From a virus: DNA of 64,000 nt. The position numbers and the translations under genes are program-made. Under the pieces are notes generated by a model. The model saw only the letters and a list, made by a program, of their open reading frames with translations. It was not told where the DNA came from and did not search any database. Positions 25,007 to 32,851 of this stretch are shown here, in pieces (positions within the stretch are counted from its first letter, which is position 1; every line of letters starts with the position of its first letter). The stretch lies in the IMG/VR virus record IMGVR_UViG_3300023181_000004, positions 19,297-83,296 of that record, one strand, 5' to 3'.

Positions 25007-25612
25007 ATGACAATTGATCTTCTTGAAATAGTGGGTCGGTTCCTCGATGGGGCTGATAATCGAGACGAACTTCTGGTGGCACACGACGTGCTAACCAAGG
25101 GGTATCGTCTTGTTGATGATCATGCCGAGTTGCCACTGACGCGCGGACAATGGGCCAAGGTGTCTTTGGACGACCTTCCTCGCTTGTTGGAGCATAAGTG
25201 GTTCTGTATCGGCGACGGAAGTCGCGCTCATCCTTTTGTTGCCCGAGCAAAGATCAGTGGCGCAGGCGTGGCGATGGCTCGCTTCGTTCTTGAGATGACT
25301 GATCCAGATCTGATTGCCGACCATCGCGACTGGAACACGCTTAACAATCAACGTAATAATCTTCGAGCGGTGAATAAGCTGCAAAGCAGTCAATACCGTC
25401 GAGGTTGGAAACGAAAGAATACCACCAGCGGCTCTCCTTTCAAAGGGGTGTACGGAAAAGAAGGACGATGGCGTTCGGTAATAAAATACGAAGGTAAACC
25501 TATTCATTTAGGTTATTTCAAAACAGAAACAGAAGCTGCTCAAGCATACGATGCAGCTGTGGAGAAATATCATGGCGAATACGCCGCAAGAAACTATCCC
25601 GCAGCTTCGTGA
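25007..25612 (+). CDS. HNH homing endonuclease with AP2 DNA-binding domain
   Basis: 201 aa. An HNH core appears as DLIADHRDWNTLNNQRNNLR (DH, then N, then N), followed by a C-terminal AP2-type domain (FKGVYGKEGRWRSVI, then HLGYFKTETEAAQAYDAAV). This HNH plus AP2 layout is typical of phage homing endonucleases. The gene is much AT-richer than its surroundings. Its final 41 bases overlap the helicase start, and its own codons supply the GGAG used by the helicase. It probably inserted here as a mobile gene. Confidence 0.85.
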   Translation: MTIDLLEIVGRFLDGADNRDELLVAHDVLTKGYRLVDDHAELPLTRGQWAKVSLDDLPRLLEHKWFCIGDGSRAHPFVARAKISGAGVAMARFVLEMTDPDLIADHRDWNTLNNQRNNLRAVNKLQSSQYRRGWKRKNTTSGSPFKGVYGKEGRWRSVIKYEGKPIHLGYFKTETEAAQAYDAAVEKYHGEYAARNYPAAS

Positions 25613-27272
25613 AAAACAAGTTGGGCAGCTGGCGTTCTACATAGGCCATCCGAAGTGCTTGGATCTTAGCGATCCAGGAACTGGAAAGACCGCTCCGTGT
25701 TGCGTGTATTCATATATGATGTGGAACCGTGGCCAGAAGAAAACTCTGTGGTCTATGCCGAAGAGCTTATTGAAAAAAAATCTGCGCGAGATGGTCCGCT
25801 TCACCGAGTTCAAGGTGGCCAATCCCAAGAAGTACACGCCAGGCGACGACGTGGTGATCCTCCACACCGACCGCGCCACGCTAACGCAGAACTGGACCGG
25901 TCCCACGATCGCTTCCGAGCGCAAGCGCAGCGGCTTCAAGTGCCGCCTGCCCGGCTCGACCACCGAGACCAGCTCGATCGAGCTGGCCGATATGGCCAAG
26001 GCACGTGGGCTAGGACCGATCAAGCTCGGCTACCTCGCCGAGGACGGCAAGTGGTATCTGCTGAATGGCAAGGGCGGGCACGATGAGAAGCCCGACGGCT
26101 GGGTGATCGTCGACCCTCTGCTCGGGCCGGACGGCAAGCCGCAGAAGGCGACGCGCGCCGACCCCGAGATGTTCAAGGATTTGATCGCCGCGGCGGCGCA
26201 GGACGGCGCCAAGGTGGTGATCTGCACCTTCGCATTCATGTCGGCGCACTGGAAGCGCGTGCTCGACGCGTTCCCCGACATCGATCTGTTGCTCGTCGAC
26301 GAGCTGCACATGGGCTACGGCGGGCTGGAGAGCAAGCAGACCGAGTCCTTCTACTTCGTCAACAAGCGCGTCAGCCGCTTCGTCGGCATGACCGGCACGC
26401 TCATCAACGGGCGGCTGGACACGGCCTTCCCGGCGATCCACGTCATCGAGCCGCGCTACTACGGCTCGCACATGGGCTTCTACTTCGAGCACGTTCAGGC
26501 GATGGACGACTATGGCCGCCCGATCCGCTGGAAGAACGAGGCTAAGCTCTCGGCGATCATCAACAAGCACTCCATCCGTCGGACCTTCGAGGAGGTCTAC
26601 GGCAAGGAGGACGTGGTGTTCTTCGTCGAAGAGATCGAGATGCACGAGAAGGTGCGCGAGGCCTACGACGTCTTCCACGAGACGGCCATCCTCGAACTGC
26701 AGGACGGCCGGGTGCTGGACGGCAGCATGGTTGGTGTAGCGCAGATGCGCGCACGTCAGATCATGGCGCATCCCGAGACGATGATCGCCGAGATCCCGAA
26801 ATGGACCGAGAAGGACGAGCGCCTGATGATCCACCTTGCCAAGGGCAAGCAGACCTTGGTGTTCGCTGCCCTGCAACCCGAGCAGGAGCGTCTACTGCGT
26901 CTGTGTGAGGAGCTTGGCCTCCGTGCTGCCCTGATCAACGCCAACGTGTCTGGTGCGGCTCGCAGCCGCATTGACGAGGCCGCGCAGCGCGGCGAGCTGG
27001 ATGTCATCGTGGCGTCGGGACCGACGACTGCCGTGGGGTACAACTGGGAGATGTTCGACCTCGTGATCTTCGTGTCCATCGATTTTATGGACGTGAATAT
27101 ATTACAGGCATATCGCCGGGCCAGCCGCGGCACGCGAACGAAGGCGCTCCACGTCGTGTTCTTCAAGTACGAGGACTCGATCGACGATCGCATGTACGAG
27201 ATCGTGAAAGAGAAATCGGCGCTGGCCAATCGGGTCGACAGCACGCGGCCGGTGCTCGACTTCACTTCCTAA
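25572..27272 (+). CDS. SF2 (SNF2/DEAD-like) helicase
   Basis: 566 aa from the ATG at 25572. Motifs: I, DPGTGKT (~34-40); II, VDELH (~242); III, GMTGTL; a motif IV/V region with TLVFAALQPEQERL and ASGPTTAVGYNW; VI, QAYRRASRGTR. It belongs to the SNF2-like branch used by phages for replication or recombination fork handling. An ~80-residue insert sits between motifs I and II. The first ~75 codons are AT-rich like the upstream homing endonuclease; the rest is GC-rich. Confidence 0.85.
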   Translation: MANTPQETIPQLREKQVGQLAFYIGHPKCLDLSDPGTGKTAPCCVYSYMMWNRGQKKTLWSMPKSLLKKNLREMVRFTEFKVANPKKYTPGDDVVILHTDRATLTQNWTGPTIASERKRSGFKCRLPGSTTETSSIELADMAKARGLGPIKLGYLAEDGKWYLLNGKGGHDEKPDGWVIVDPLLGPDGKPQKATRADPEMFKDLIAAAAQDGAKVVICTFAFMSAHWKRVLDAFPDIDLLLVDELHMGYGGLESKQTESFYFVNKRVSRFVGMTGTLINGRLDTAFPAIHVIEPRYYGSHMGFYFEHVQAMDDYGRPIRWKNEAKLSAIINKHSIRRTFEEVYGKEDVVFFVEEIEMHEKVREAYDVFHETAILELQDGRVLDGSMVGVAQMRARQIMAHPETMIAEIPKWTEKDERLMIHLAKGKQTLVFAALQPEQERLLRLCEELGLRAALINANVSGAARSRIDEAAQRGELDVIVASGPTTAVGYNWEMFDLVIFVSIDFMDVNILQAYRRASRGTRTKALHVVFFKYEDSIDDRMYEIVKEKSALANRVDSTRPVLDFTS

Positions 27273-27290
27273 CGTACCCTCCTTTCCTTC

Positions 27291-27309
27291 AAATTACCTA
27301 GTAGTTTAG
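27291..27309 (+). repeat. Border motif copy 3
   Basis: AAATTACCTAGTAGTTTAG lies 19 bases after the helicase stop and 39 bases before the next start. With copy 4 it brackets the segment containing one small gene, the tmRNA and the tRNA-like gene. Confidence 0.6.
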
Positions 27310-27347
27310 AGAAAACGAGAGAAGAGTAACCAAGGAGTTTGATCACT

Positions 27348-27731
27348 ATGATGGATGTTCTAGATAAACCGCCGGGCACCGCCGGGCCTCCGACGCTCCC
27401 GCCCTTCCTACGCAAGCGCGGCGGAGGCGGCCGACCAAAGTGGGTGATCTTGCCGGATCTCATGCTTGCTGAGCAGGCCACGACCCTCTTGGATCGGGAA
27501 CATAACTGGATCACTCTGGCCTATCGCTGGATGATCCGGCTCAATACGGAGACGTGGGAGGGCGAGCGTGCCTTCGTCCACACTCGCGTCTACCGGCAGT
27601 GGCTGGAGACCTACGAGGCCAAGGATGGCCTGCCGCCGCACATCTGCTTCGGCGGTGCCATCGAGGCTCGCGATGCCGATTTAACGTTCTATCCACGGTG
27701 GGTAGAATATGCGAAGGAGACGTTCTGCTAA
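27348..27731 (+). CDS. Hypothetical protein, 127 aa
   Basis: CAAGGAG precedes the ATG at 27348. A Pro/Gly-rich start (DKPPGTAGPPTLPPFLRKRG) is followed by a helical part (LMLAEQATTLLDREHNWI, then LAYRWMIRLNTE). No family is recognised. It is the only protein gene in the cassette that carries the RNA genes. Confidence 0.6.
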   Translation: MMDVLDKPPGTAGPPTLPPFLRKRGGGGRPKWVILPDLMLAEQATTLLDREHNWITLAYRWMIRLNTETWEGERAFVHTRVYRQWLETYEAKDGLPPHICFGGAIEARDADLTFYPRWVEYAKETFC

Positions 27732-27737
27732 TCGGCA

Positions 27738-27766
27738 TTGACAGGTTCGTTCGGAGTTCCTAGATC
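27738..27766 (+). promoter_or_regulatory. Sigma70-type promoter of the tmRNA gene
   Basis: TTGACA (27738-27743), a 17-base spacer and TAGATC (27761-27766). The -35 box is perfect; the -10 box matches TATAAT at three of six positions. It stands just before the tmRNA acceptor half, with transcription expected from about 27773. Confidence 0.65.
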
Positions 27767-27772
27767 ACGCAT

Positions 27773-28040
27773 CCGGCCTCGGCCGGGCTGCTGGAGAACA
27801 CGCGGGGGGCAGTACCTCGCCGCCTCCACCATAGCCAGTGCCTTGGCACCCCTGCTTTAACGTGACGTCCGAGGGGAGTTGAGGAGCGCACACTGGCTTT
27901 GATGGGGGCGAAATAGGATCGACTCTCCGTGCGGTAGAATGTAAATGCGAATGACAATGGTGAGGCCGTGAGCCTCCGACTGGCAGCGTAACTGCACAGG
28001 GGCCTGACCGAGAGCCTGGCAACATAATCTCGGTCACCTT
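27773..28040 (+). ncRNA. ssrA: Permuted two-piece tmRNA (ssrA), phage-encoded
   Basis: The acceptor half comes first and ends CGCCTCCACCA (27821-27831). The coding half starts with GGGGGCGAAATAGGATCGAC at 27904. GGGGGCG and CGCCTCC pair over 7 bp with G3-U70, the alanine identity pair. A T-arm-like stem is 27802-27806/27816-27820. The tag frame at 27947-27991 is GCG to GCA-GCG-TAA and encodes ANDNGEAVSLRLAA; the TAA lies in the loop of a bulged CTGGCAG/CTGC-CAG hairpin. The two halves are joined by a 72-base spacer whose ends pair (AGCCAGTG/CACTGGCT). TCTCC and GGAGA can form helix P2. The resume codon is only 43 bases from the 5' end and no clear PK1 is seen. It should rescue stalled ribosomes. 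Confidence 0.88.
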
Positions 28041-28042
28041 AT

Positions 28043-28116
28043 GGGAGCGTAGCTCAGTTGGTAGAGCATGGCACGTCAAAAGGCTCTGGTCGAAGGTTCG
28101 AGTCCTTCCGCTCCCC
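28043..28116 (+). tRNA. tRNA-like gene with irregular anticodon arm
   Basis: The acceptor stem GGGAGCG/CGCTCCC (28043-28049/28109-28115) is perfect, the D-arm GCTC-AGTTGGTA-GAGC is perfect, and the T-arm GAAGG-TTCGAGT-CCTTC is perfect. The anticodon arm is not: with the usual spacing the loop reads GTCAAAA (anticodon CAA, which would be Leu), but the stem GGCAC/GGCTC pairs at only three of five positions and one extra base lies before it. No CCA is encoded after the discriminator. It may be a degenerate tRNA, a tRNA with altered use, or a tRNA mimic. Confidence 0.5.
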
Positions 28117-28122
28117 GCAACC

Positions 28123-28141
28123 AAGTTACCCGGTAGTTTTA
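28123..28141 (+). repeat. Border motif copy 4
   Basis: AAGTTACCCGGTAGTTTTA, 6 bases after the tRNA-like gene and 76 bases before the next start. It runs into TATAATGGAGG, so a TATAAT box directly abuts the motif at this copy. Confidence 0.65.
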
Positions 28142-28217
28142 TAATGGAGGTTTGCATGAAGTGATCAGGTCTGTAGAAGGACCACTCTACCAACCCAAAA
28201 CGAACTGGAACTATAAC

Positions 28218-28871
28218 ATGGCAACTTCCTCCGCCCTCGACGCCGTCATGGATCAGGCCACCGCAGCTGCTGATGCTGCCGCCCCCTCGACCGCGATGAT
28301 CCCGCAGGACCAGAGCACCGCTCTTGCTGCAACCCCCGCCGCTTCGCTCAGCCTCGACGATCTCGCCGACAGCTCGGGCATGGTGGTCGACGCCTATCTC
28401 GGGGTGAAGGACGCGGGCCTTCGGATCGACACCAACGCCTACTTCCAGAAGGCCAAGGGCAAGATCAACATCGCCGAGGTGGCGGTCATCATGTCGGTGC
28501 GGGCGAACCGCGGCGGCTCGACGACCTTCATCAAGTCCTACGACGGTCGCATGACCTCGCAGGGCGAGAACTTCCAGCAGGCGACGCAGCGTCTGCAGGC
28601 GACCCACGACAAGGTCGACGGACCGTACCGCACGGTCGAGGTTCCCTTCCTGCTGGGCGAAGACGTCCCCGGCGCAAAGAAGGGCCAACGTCTCGGCATC
28701 ACCCCGGCGATCACCGGCGTGAAGTTCTGGAACGCGTTCTACGACGAGGTCCGCAAGGCCAACCTCGCCGGCTCGGTCGTCGATGTCGAGATCGAGTGCG
28801 TTCCCCAGCGCAACAAGAACGGCAACGAGTGGGGCGTGGTCGGCTTCAAGCTGATCGGCGCCGCCAAGTAA
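28218..28871 (+). CDS. Hypothetical protein next to the replication genes, 217 aa
   Basis: The ATG at 28218 is used; in-frame codons before it are interrupted or not protein-like. An Ala/Thr/Pro-rich N-terminal ~45 residues precede a globular part with MVVDAYLGVKDAGL, INIAEVAVIMSVRAN, YRTVEVPFLLGEDVPGAKKG and SVVDVEIECVPQRN. Its position before the 5'-3' exonuclease and polymerase, and a separate terminator behind it, suggest an abundant replication accessory, for example a single-strand-binding-like protein. That is a guess from context. Confidence 0.6.
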   Translation: MATSSALDAVMDQATAAADAAAPSTAMIPQDQSTALAATPAASLSLDDLADSSGMVVDAYLGVKDAGLRIDTNAYFQKAKGKINIAEVAVIMSVRANRGGSTTFIKSYDGRMTSQGENFQQATQRLQATHDKVDGPYRTVEVPFLLGEDVPGAKKGQRLGITPAITGVKFWNAFYDEVRKANLAGSVVDVEIECVPQRNKNGNEWGVVGFKLIGAAK

Positions 28872-28893
28872 GCGACGCTTATCGTTCGACGGG

Positions 28894-28923
28894 AGGGCCG
28901 GGGAGAAAATCCTCGGCCCTTTT
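28894..28923 (+). terminator. Intrinsic terminator
   Basis: AGGGCCG and CGGCCCT, extended by four further pairs (one G-T), form an 11-bp stem around GAAAA, followed by TTTTCGTTT. Stands 22 bases after the stop. Confidence 0.8.
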
Positions 28924-28941
28924 CGTTTCAGGAGATCCGAC

Positions 28942-29106
28942 ATGCGACGCTTCTTTCTCAGCGAATATGACAAGGGCATGGCTTGGGGCGGAGCCGTTGC
29001 GTTTCTCGCGACTCACACCACGTGGGGCGGCTTAGTTGTAGCTCTCGCCATATGGCTAACGACCCGAGTGAGCTTCGCCACCATCAATTGGTTGTTAAAG
29101 AAATGA
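28942..29106 (+). CDS. Small single-pass membrane protein, 54 aa
   Basis: ATG at 28942 after CAGGAGATCC. The sequence has a basic start (MRRFFLSEYDKG) and a hydrophobic core from ~14 to ~42 (GGAVAFLATHTTWGGLVVAL, then AIWL), ending INWLLKK. One or two membrane passes are likely. The stop overlaps the exonuclease start by 4 bases (ATGA). The role is unknown. Confidence 0.6.
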   Translation: MRRFFLSEYDKGMAWGGAVAFLATHTTWGGLVVALAIWLTTRVSFATINWLLKK

Positions 29107-29873
29107 TCAATCTCTACGACGGCAACAACATCATGCGCCGCGCCTGCGAGCGGAAGTCCTACATGCCCGGCGAGACGCCGATGTCCATGAGGGTTCGCTT
29201 CGAGACGATGTGCGCCGCCACACCCGGCACGGAGATTTGGGTGTGGGATGGCCGCGACCACAACGAGCGGCGCCGCGAGGTCTATCCCCAGTACAAAACC
29301 AACCGCGAGCCGATGGGCGAGGACATCTTCTCGCAGATCCGCCTGTGGCGTGACGTGCTTAAGCACAGTCCCGCCGTCCAGATCGAGGTGCACGGCTGGG
29401 AAGCCGATGACGTGATCGGCACGCTTGTGCGGCGCAAGCCGCACCTGTTCACCGTGCACACCAACGACATGGACTACGGCCAGATCGCGCACATCTGCAC
29501 CCTCAAGGGCGTGAACATGAAGGGCGTGCCCGCGCACCGCGTACCGCTCTACAAGGCGATGGTCGGCGACACGAGCGACAACATCGACGGCATCCCAGGC
29601 TTTGGGCCGGGCCGCTGGCTGGAGATGGAGCCGCACTGGGACGCCATCCAGCGCGCGATCGTCGCGGGGAACGCAGCCGGTTTCGCTGACCTGCCCTTCA
29701 AGCCGAAGGTCAAGGCATGGCTGGCGGAGGACGCGAACATCAAGCTGCTCCAGCAGATGCTGCTCGTCACCCATTTCCAGAACGTCCCCGACGATGAGCT
29801 GAACGGTGGCATCGTGCAGGGCAAGCTCGACTTCACCGCCGGACATAACCTCTTGTCGGAGTTCTTCTTATGA
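29103..29873 (+). CDS. 5'-3' exonuclease (flap-endonuclease family)
   Basis: 256 aa starting in the ATGA overlap. Motifs of the PolA N-terminal/T5-type FEN family are ordered: YDGNNIMRRA, VWDGRDHNERRREVYPQYK (Arg/Tyr-rich substrate site), EADDVIGTLV, TNDMDYGQ and GDTSDNIDGIPGFG with the helix-hairpin-helix. It removes RNA primers and flaps or degrades host DNA. In bacteria this domain is fused to DNA polymerase I; here it is a separate gene 0.4 kb ahead of the polymerase. Confidence 0.88.
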   Translation: MINLYDGNNIMRRACERKSYMPGETPMSMRVRFETMCAATPGTEIWVWDGRDHNERRREVYPQYKTNREPMGEDIFSQIRLWRDVLKHSPAVQIEVHGWEADDVIGTLVRRKPHLFTVHTNDMDYGQIAHICTLKGVNMKGVPAHRVPLYKAMVGDTSDNIDGIPGFGPGRWLEMEPHWDAIQRAIVAGNAAGFADLPFKPKVKAWLAEDANIKLLQQMLLVTHFQNVPDDELNGGIVQGKLDFTAGHNLLSEFFL

Positions 29874-30040
29874 CCGTCATCATGGCCCGAGCGATCCCCG
29901 TCGAAGCCGAGCATGGTGTGGCAATTGACGCAGCCGGGCGGTTCGCCGCCATCCGCCTTGACGGTCATGTTTATGACCTGCAGGCGTGGCGGTTCGGACG
30001 AGAGCATGCCCTGGACCTGCCCTTCGAGGTGCAGACGTGA
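29870..30040 (+). CDS. Small hypothetical protein, 56 aa
   Basis: Starts in ATGA with the exonuclease stop and ends in GTGA with the next gene. It reads MTVIMARAIPVEAEHGVA, then GRFAAIRLDGHVYDLQAW, a possible small beta domain. No family is recognised. The tight coupling inside the replication run supports it as real. Confidence 0.55.
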   Translation: MTVIMARAIPVEAEHGVAIDAAGRFAAIRLDGHVYDLQAWRFGREHALDLPFEVQT

Positions 30041-30258
30041 ACCGCTATGAGATGGCCGTCACCAGCTGCGTGCGGCAGGCCGTAGCGGAGAAGCTCTCCG
30101 CCGAGCAGATCAACACGCCGTTGGTTGAGCAGCTGGCGGTCATCCTTGCTGGTACGGCAGAAGCCACGGGCGCGCGTATCGACGATCTTGTAGAAATCGT
30201 CCGGCATCAGCTGGACCAAAGGGTAGCACATCATGTCAATCAAATCCGTTCTCGTTGA
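30037..30258 (+). CDS. Small helical protein, 73 aa
   Basis: GTG at 30037. Ala- and Val-rich helices (MAVTSCVRQAVAEKLSAEQ, then QLAVILAGTAEATGARIDDL). It overlaps the polymerase start by 26 bases. It could be a polymerase accessory because of position, but no motif supports this. Confidence 0.55.
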   Translation: MNRYEMAVTSCVRQAVAEKLSAEQINTPLVEQLAVILAGTAEATGARIDDLVEIVRHQLDQRVAHHVNQIRSR

Positions 30259-32851
30259 CAATCGCAACGTCAAGACCGTGCTGCCGGGCATCCTCGCGGA
30301 ACTGGCGGAGGCACGGCTGTATGGTCTCGACTGCGAGACCACCGACGTGGAGACGCGGCACGAGGGGCTGAACGTCTACAACAATGCCACGCGGCTGGTC
30401 TTCGACCACCGCCGCACGACGATGACGGGCTTCTCGACCTACGTCGAAGGCAGCGACACCGCCTATTATTTCAACCTCGCGCACGCGGACGTGGCCAACC
30501 GTCTTCATCCCGCGATCGTGAAGATCGTGCTGGACGCTGTCAGCGACAAGGCGATCGGCGTGGCCCACAACCTGCCGTTCGAGCTGGTCATGTTCAAGCA
30601 GTGCCACGACATCGACCTGCGCAACATGGTCTGCACCCTGCAGATGGCCGTGTCACACCACGGCCCTGACGAATATGACATCGGTGAGTTCTATCGTGCT
30701 GGCCTGCCGAAGGAGTTCCACAAGATCGCCGTGCAGGTCATCAAGGACGAGTGGGCCAACGGCAGCGGCGCTGATCGGGAGCTGCTTGGCAAGTTCATTG
30801 CCAAGGAAAGCAAGGCCGCTCACTCTTACAACGGCTTCACCAAGTCCATTTCGATGGGCTATTCGTTGAAGAACCTGACTAAGAGCCGCTTCAAGGTCGA
30901 GCAGACCACCTTCAAGGAGGTGCTCGGCGACAAGACGCACATGGGTCAACTCACCGGCGACGAGGTGGTCGTGTACGGTGCCGACGACGCCTATTGGGCG
31001 GTGAAGCATTACCGCTGGATGTTCGACGATCTCATCAAGAACAAGCCGCACGTCCTCAAGGCATTCTTCACGCAAGAGAACCCGATGGTCTATCTCTACG
31101 CCGACGCGTGGCGTGAGGGCATCCGGCTCGACCTCGATCAGGTGTTCAAGCGCCGTGACGTCGAGCGTAGCGACATGGCTAAGCTGCTGCGCGCGTTCAA
31201 GGCACGCGTGCGCGCGGCGTTGCCTTTCCCTGCGGAACCGCACCCCGACCTGCTGCGCAAGGAGCTGTCGTGGTATCCCAAGGGCTGGGAGAAGAAGCGC
31301 AAGCAGATCATCGATTGGGCCATGTCGGCCGATAGCGACGATGATTTCACACAGTGCTTTCAGGTCTCGAACCCAATCGGCAACGCGTGGGCCGAAGAAA
31401 AGAAGACCAAGGTGCCGGCGTCCGGCAAGCTCAACATCGTCTATTACCACGCCATGCGCACGATCATGTACGATCTGTTGCGCGTGCCGATGCAGTATGA
31501 CGAGGGCAGCGTCGCGTCCGACAAGGAAGCACGCGGTCGCATCCGTGAGAAACTCGACGGTGAGGTGCCGGACAGTGCCGAGCAGGCTGCAGAGCTGGAG
31601 AACACCAAGCAGATCATGCGTGACCTGCAGTCGATGGCCGATATCGAGCAGCGTGTGAAGCTGTATCTCACGCCGTACACCCAGCTCATGGATCCGGAGA
31701 CCAGTCGTGTATATCCCTCTCTTTCCTCACAACTTGCAACCCGCCGACTGGCTACTTCGTTTCCAAATCCTATGCAGCTTGCCAGATCGGGTGACAGCGC
31801 CTACATTCGATCCTTCTATCTTGGCGACGCCGACGACCATGTCGTTATCTCCGCAGACTGGTCGGCGATCGAGCTTGTCTTGATCGGTGATATGGCCGGC
31901 GGGCAGGGCGGCTTCAAGAAGATCTACGGCCAGCTCCCCTACGGCGATATGCACAGCGGCAGCGCGGTCGATGCGCTCTCGGTAAAGACGCTCGTCGGCC
32001 TCACCGAGGCCGAGTTCAAGGAATTCAAGTTCGGCAACAACCCGAACGGGCGCCCGCTCAAGGACTTCTCGGGCCGCGACCTGACGCCGCAGGACTTCCA
32101 CAAGTGGGCGCGCGGCACCGCGATCGGCAAAGGCATCAACTTCGGCTATTGGTATTCGGGTGCCTGCTCGACGGTCGCGAACAACCTCGGCCTGTCGGAC
32201 ACGGAGCACTGGGAGCTGGTCGATAAATACCGCGAGCGCTTCCCCGACGAGGAGCACTGGCGTGTCGCCTTACAGGACGAGGCCAGCATGAATGGCTTCA
32301 TCACCCTGCCGGACGGGCACCAGCGCAACCGCTTCGAGTGCACCTCGGCGTGGCGGCAGGCGATGCTCCGCAAGTTCTCGGACCTGTCGGCCAGTCCGTA
32401 TCTCGGCGACTATGCCGAGACGGCATGCAAGCGGATCCAAGCCCGCGGTCGCAATCAGGTCGTCAACGCCATGATCCAGGGGACGTGCGCGACGCTCGCC
32501 AAGCGCTCGCTGCTGAACCTGATCAAGACGGCGACCGGACTGCAGTATCGCCTGATGATGCCGATCCACGACGAGCTGGTGTTCAGCGTCCACAAGAGCG
32601 ACGTGATGGCCTTCATCCCGCTGCTGCGCGAGGCGATGCAGAGCCACCACGATATCGTGAAGCACTTCCCGCTGAACTGCACCGTGGCGATGGGCCGAAC
32701 CTTCCGTCCCTTCGACGAGAACAATCCTGCCATGTCGCAGATCGAGCTGGATGAAGCGCAGATCATCCCCGGTATCGTTGACAAAGAACTCAAGGGTTCT
32801 AAACTGTCGGATGATAAAGTCGCTGAACTCTTGGAGTATATGTTCGCATGA
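30233..32851 (+). CDS. Family A DNA polymerase with 3'-5' exonuclease domain
   Basis: 872 aa. Exonuclease motifs: I, LDCETTD (~33); II, AHNLPFELVMF; III, YGADDAYWAVKHY. Exo II has Glu where the usual HNxxFD has Asp. Polymerase motifs: A, VISADWSAIELVLIGD (~539); B, ARGTAIGKGINFGYWY (~629); C, MPIHDELVF (~776). Motif A is ADWSAIEL rather than the usual DYSQIEL. A long helical insertion (~300-450) separates exonuclease and palm. It is the probable replicative polymerase; no primase or replicative DnaB-type helicase is seen in this window. Confidence 0.92.
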   Translation: MSIKSVLVDNRNVKTVLPGILAELAEARLYGLDCETTDVETRHEGLNVYNNATRLVFDHRRTTMTGFSTYVEGSDTAYYFNLAHADVANRLHPAIVKIVLDAVSDKAIGVAHNLPFELVMFKQCHDIDLRNMVCTLQMAVSHHGPDEYDIGEFYRAGLPKEFHKIAVQVIKDEWANGSGADRELLGKFIAKESKAAHSYNGFTKSISMGYSLKNLTKSRFKVEQTTFKEVLGDKTHMGQLTGDEVVVYGADDAYWAVKHYRWMFDDLIKNKPHVLKAFFTQENPMVYLYADAWREGIRLDLDQVFKRRDVERSDMAKLLRAFKARVRAALPFPAEPHPDLLRKELSWYPKGWEKKRKQIIDWAMSADSDDDFTQCFQVSNPIGNAWAEEKKTKVPASGKLNIVYYHAMRTIMYDLLRVPMQYDEGSVASDKEARGRIREKLDGEVPDSAEQAAELENTKQIMRDLQSMADIEQRVKLYLTPYTQLMDPETSRVYPSLSSQLATRRLATSFPNPMQLARSGDSAYIRSFYLGDADDHVVISADWSAIELVLIGDMAGGQGGFKKIYGQLPYGDMHSGSAVDALSVKTLVGLTEAEFKEFKFGNNPNGRPLKDFSGRDLTPQDFHKWARGTAIGKGINFGYWYSGACSTVANNLGLSDTEHWELVDKYRERFPDEEHWRVALQDEASMNGFITLPDGHQRNRFECTSAWRQAMLRKFSDLSASPYLGDYAETACKRIQARGRNQVVNAMIQGTCATLAKRSLLNLIKTATGLQYRLMMPIHDELVFSVHKSDVMAFIPLLREAMQSHHDIVKHFPLNCTVAMGRTFRPFDENNPAMSQIELDEAQIIPGIVDKELKGSKLSDDKVAELLEYMFA

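Noticed and set aside
28043-28116. tRNA-like gene read as an attachment site (attP)
   Set aside because: Phage att sites at tRNAs usually keep only the 3' half of the tRNA; here the 5' half is also perfect, and no integrase is present.
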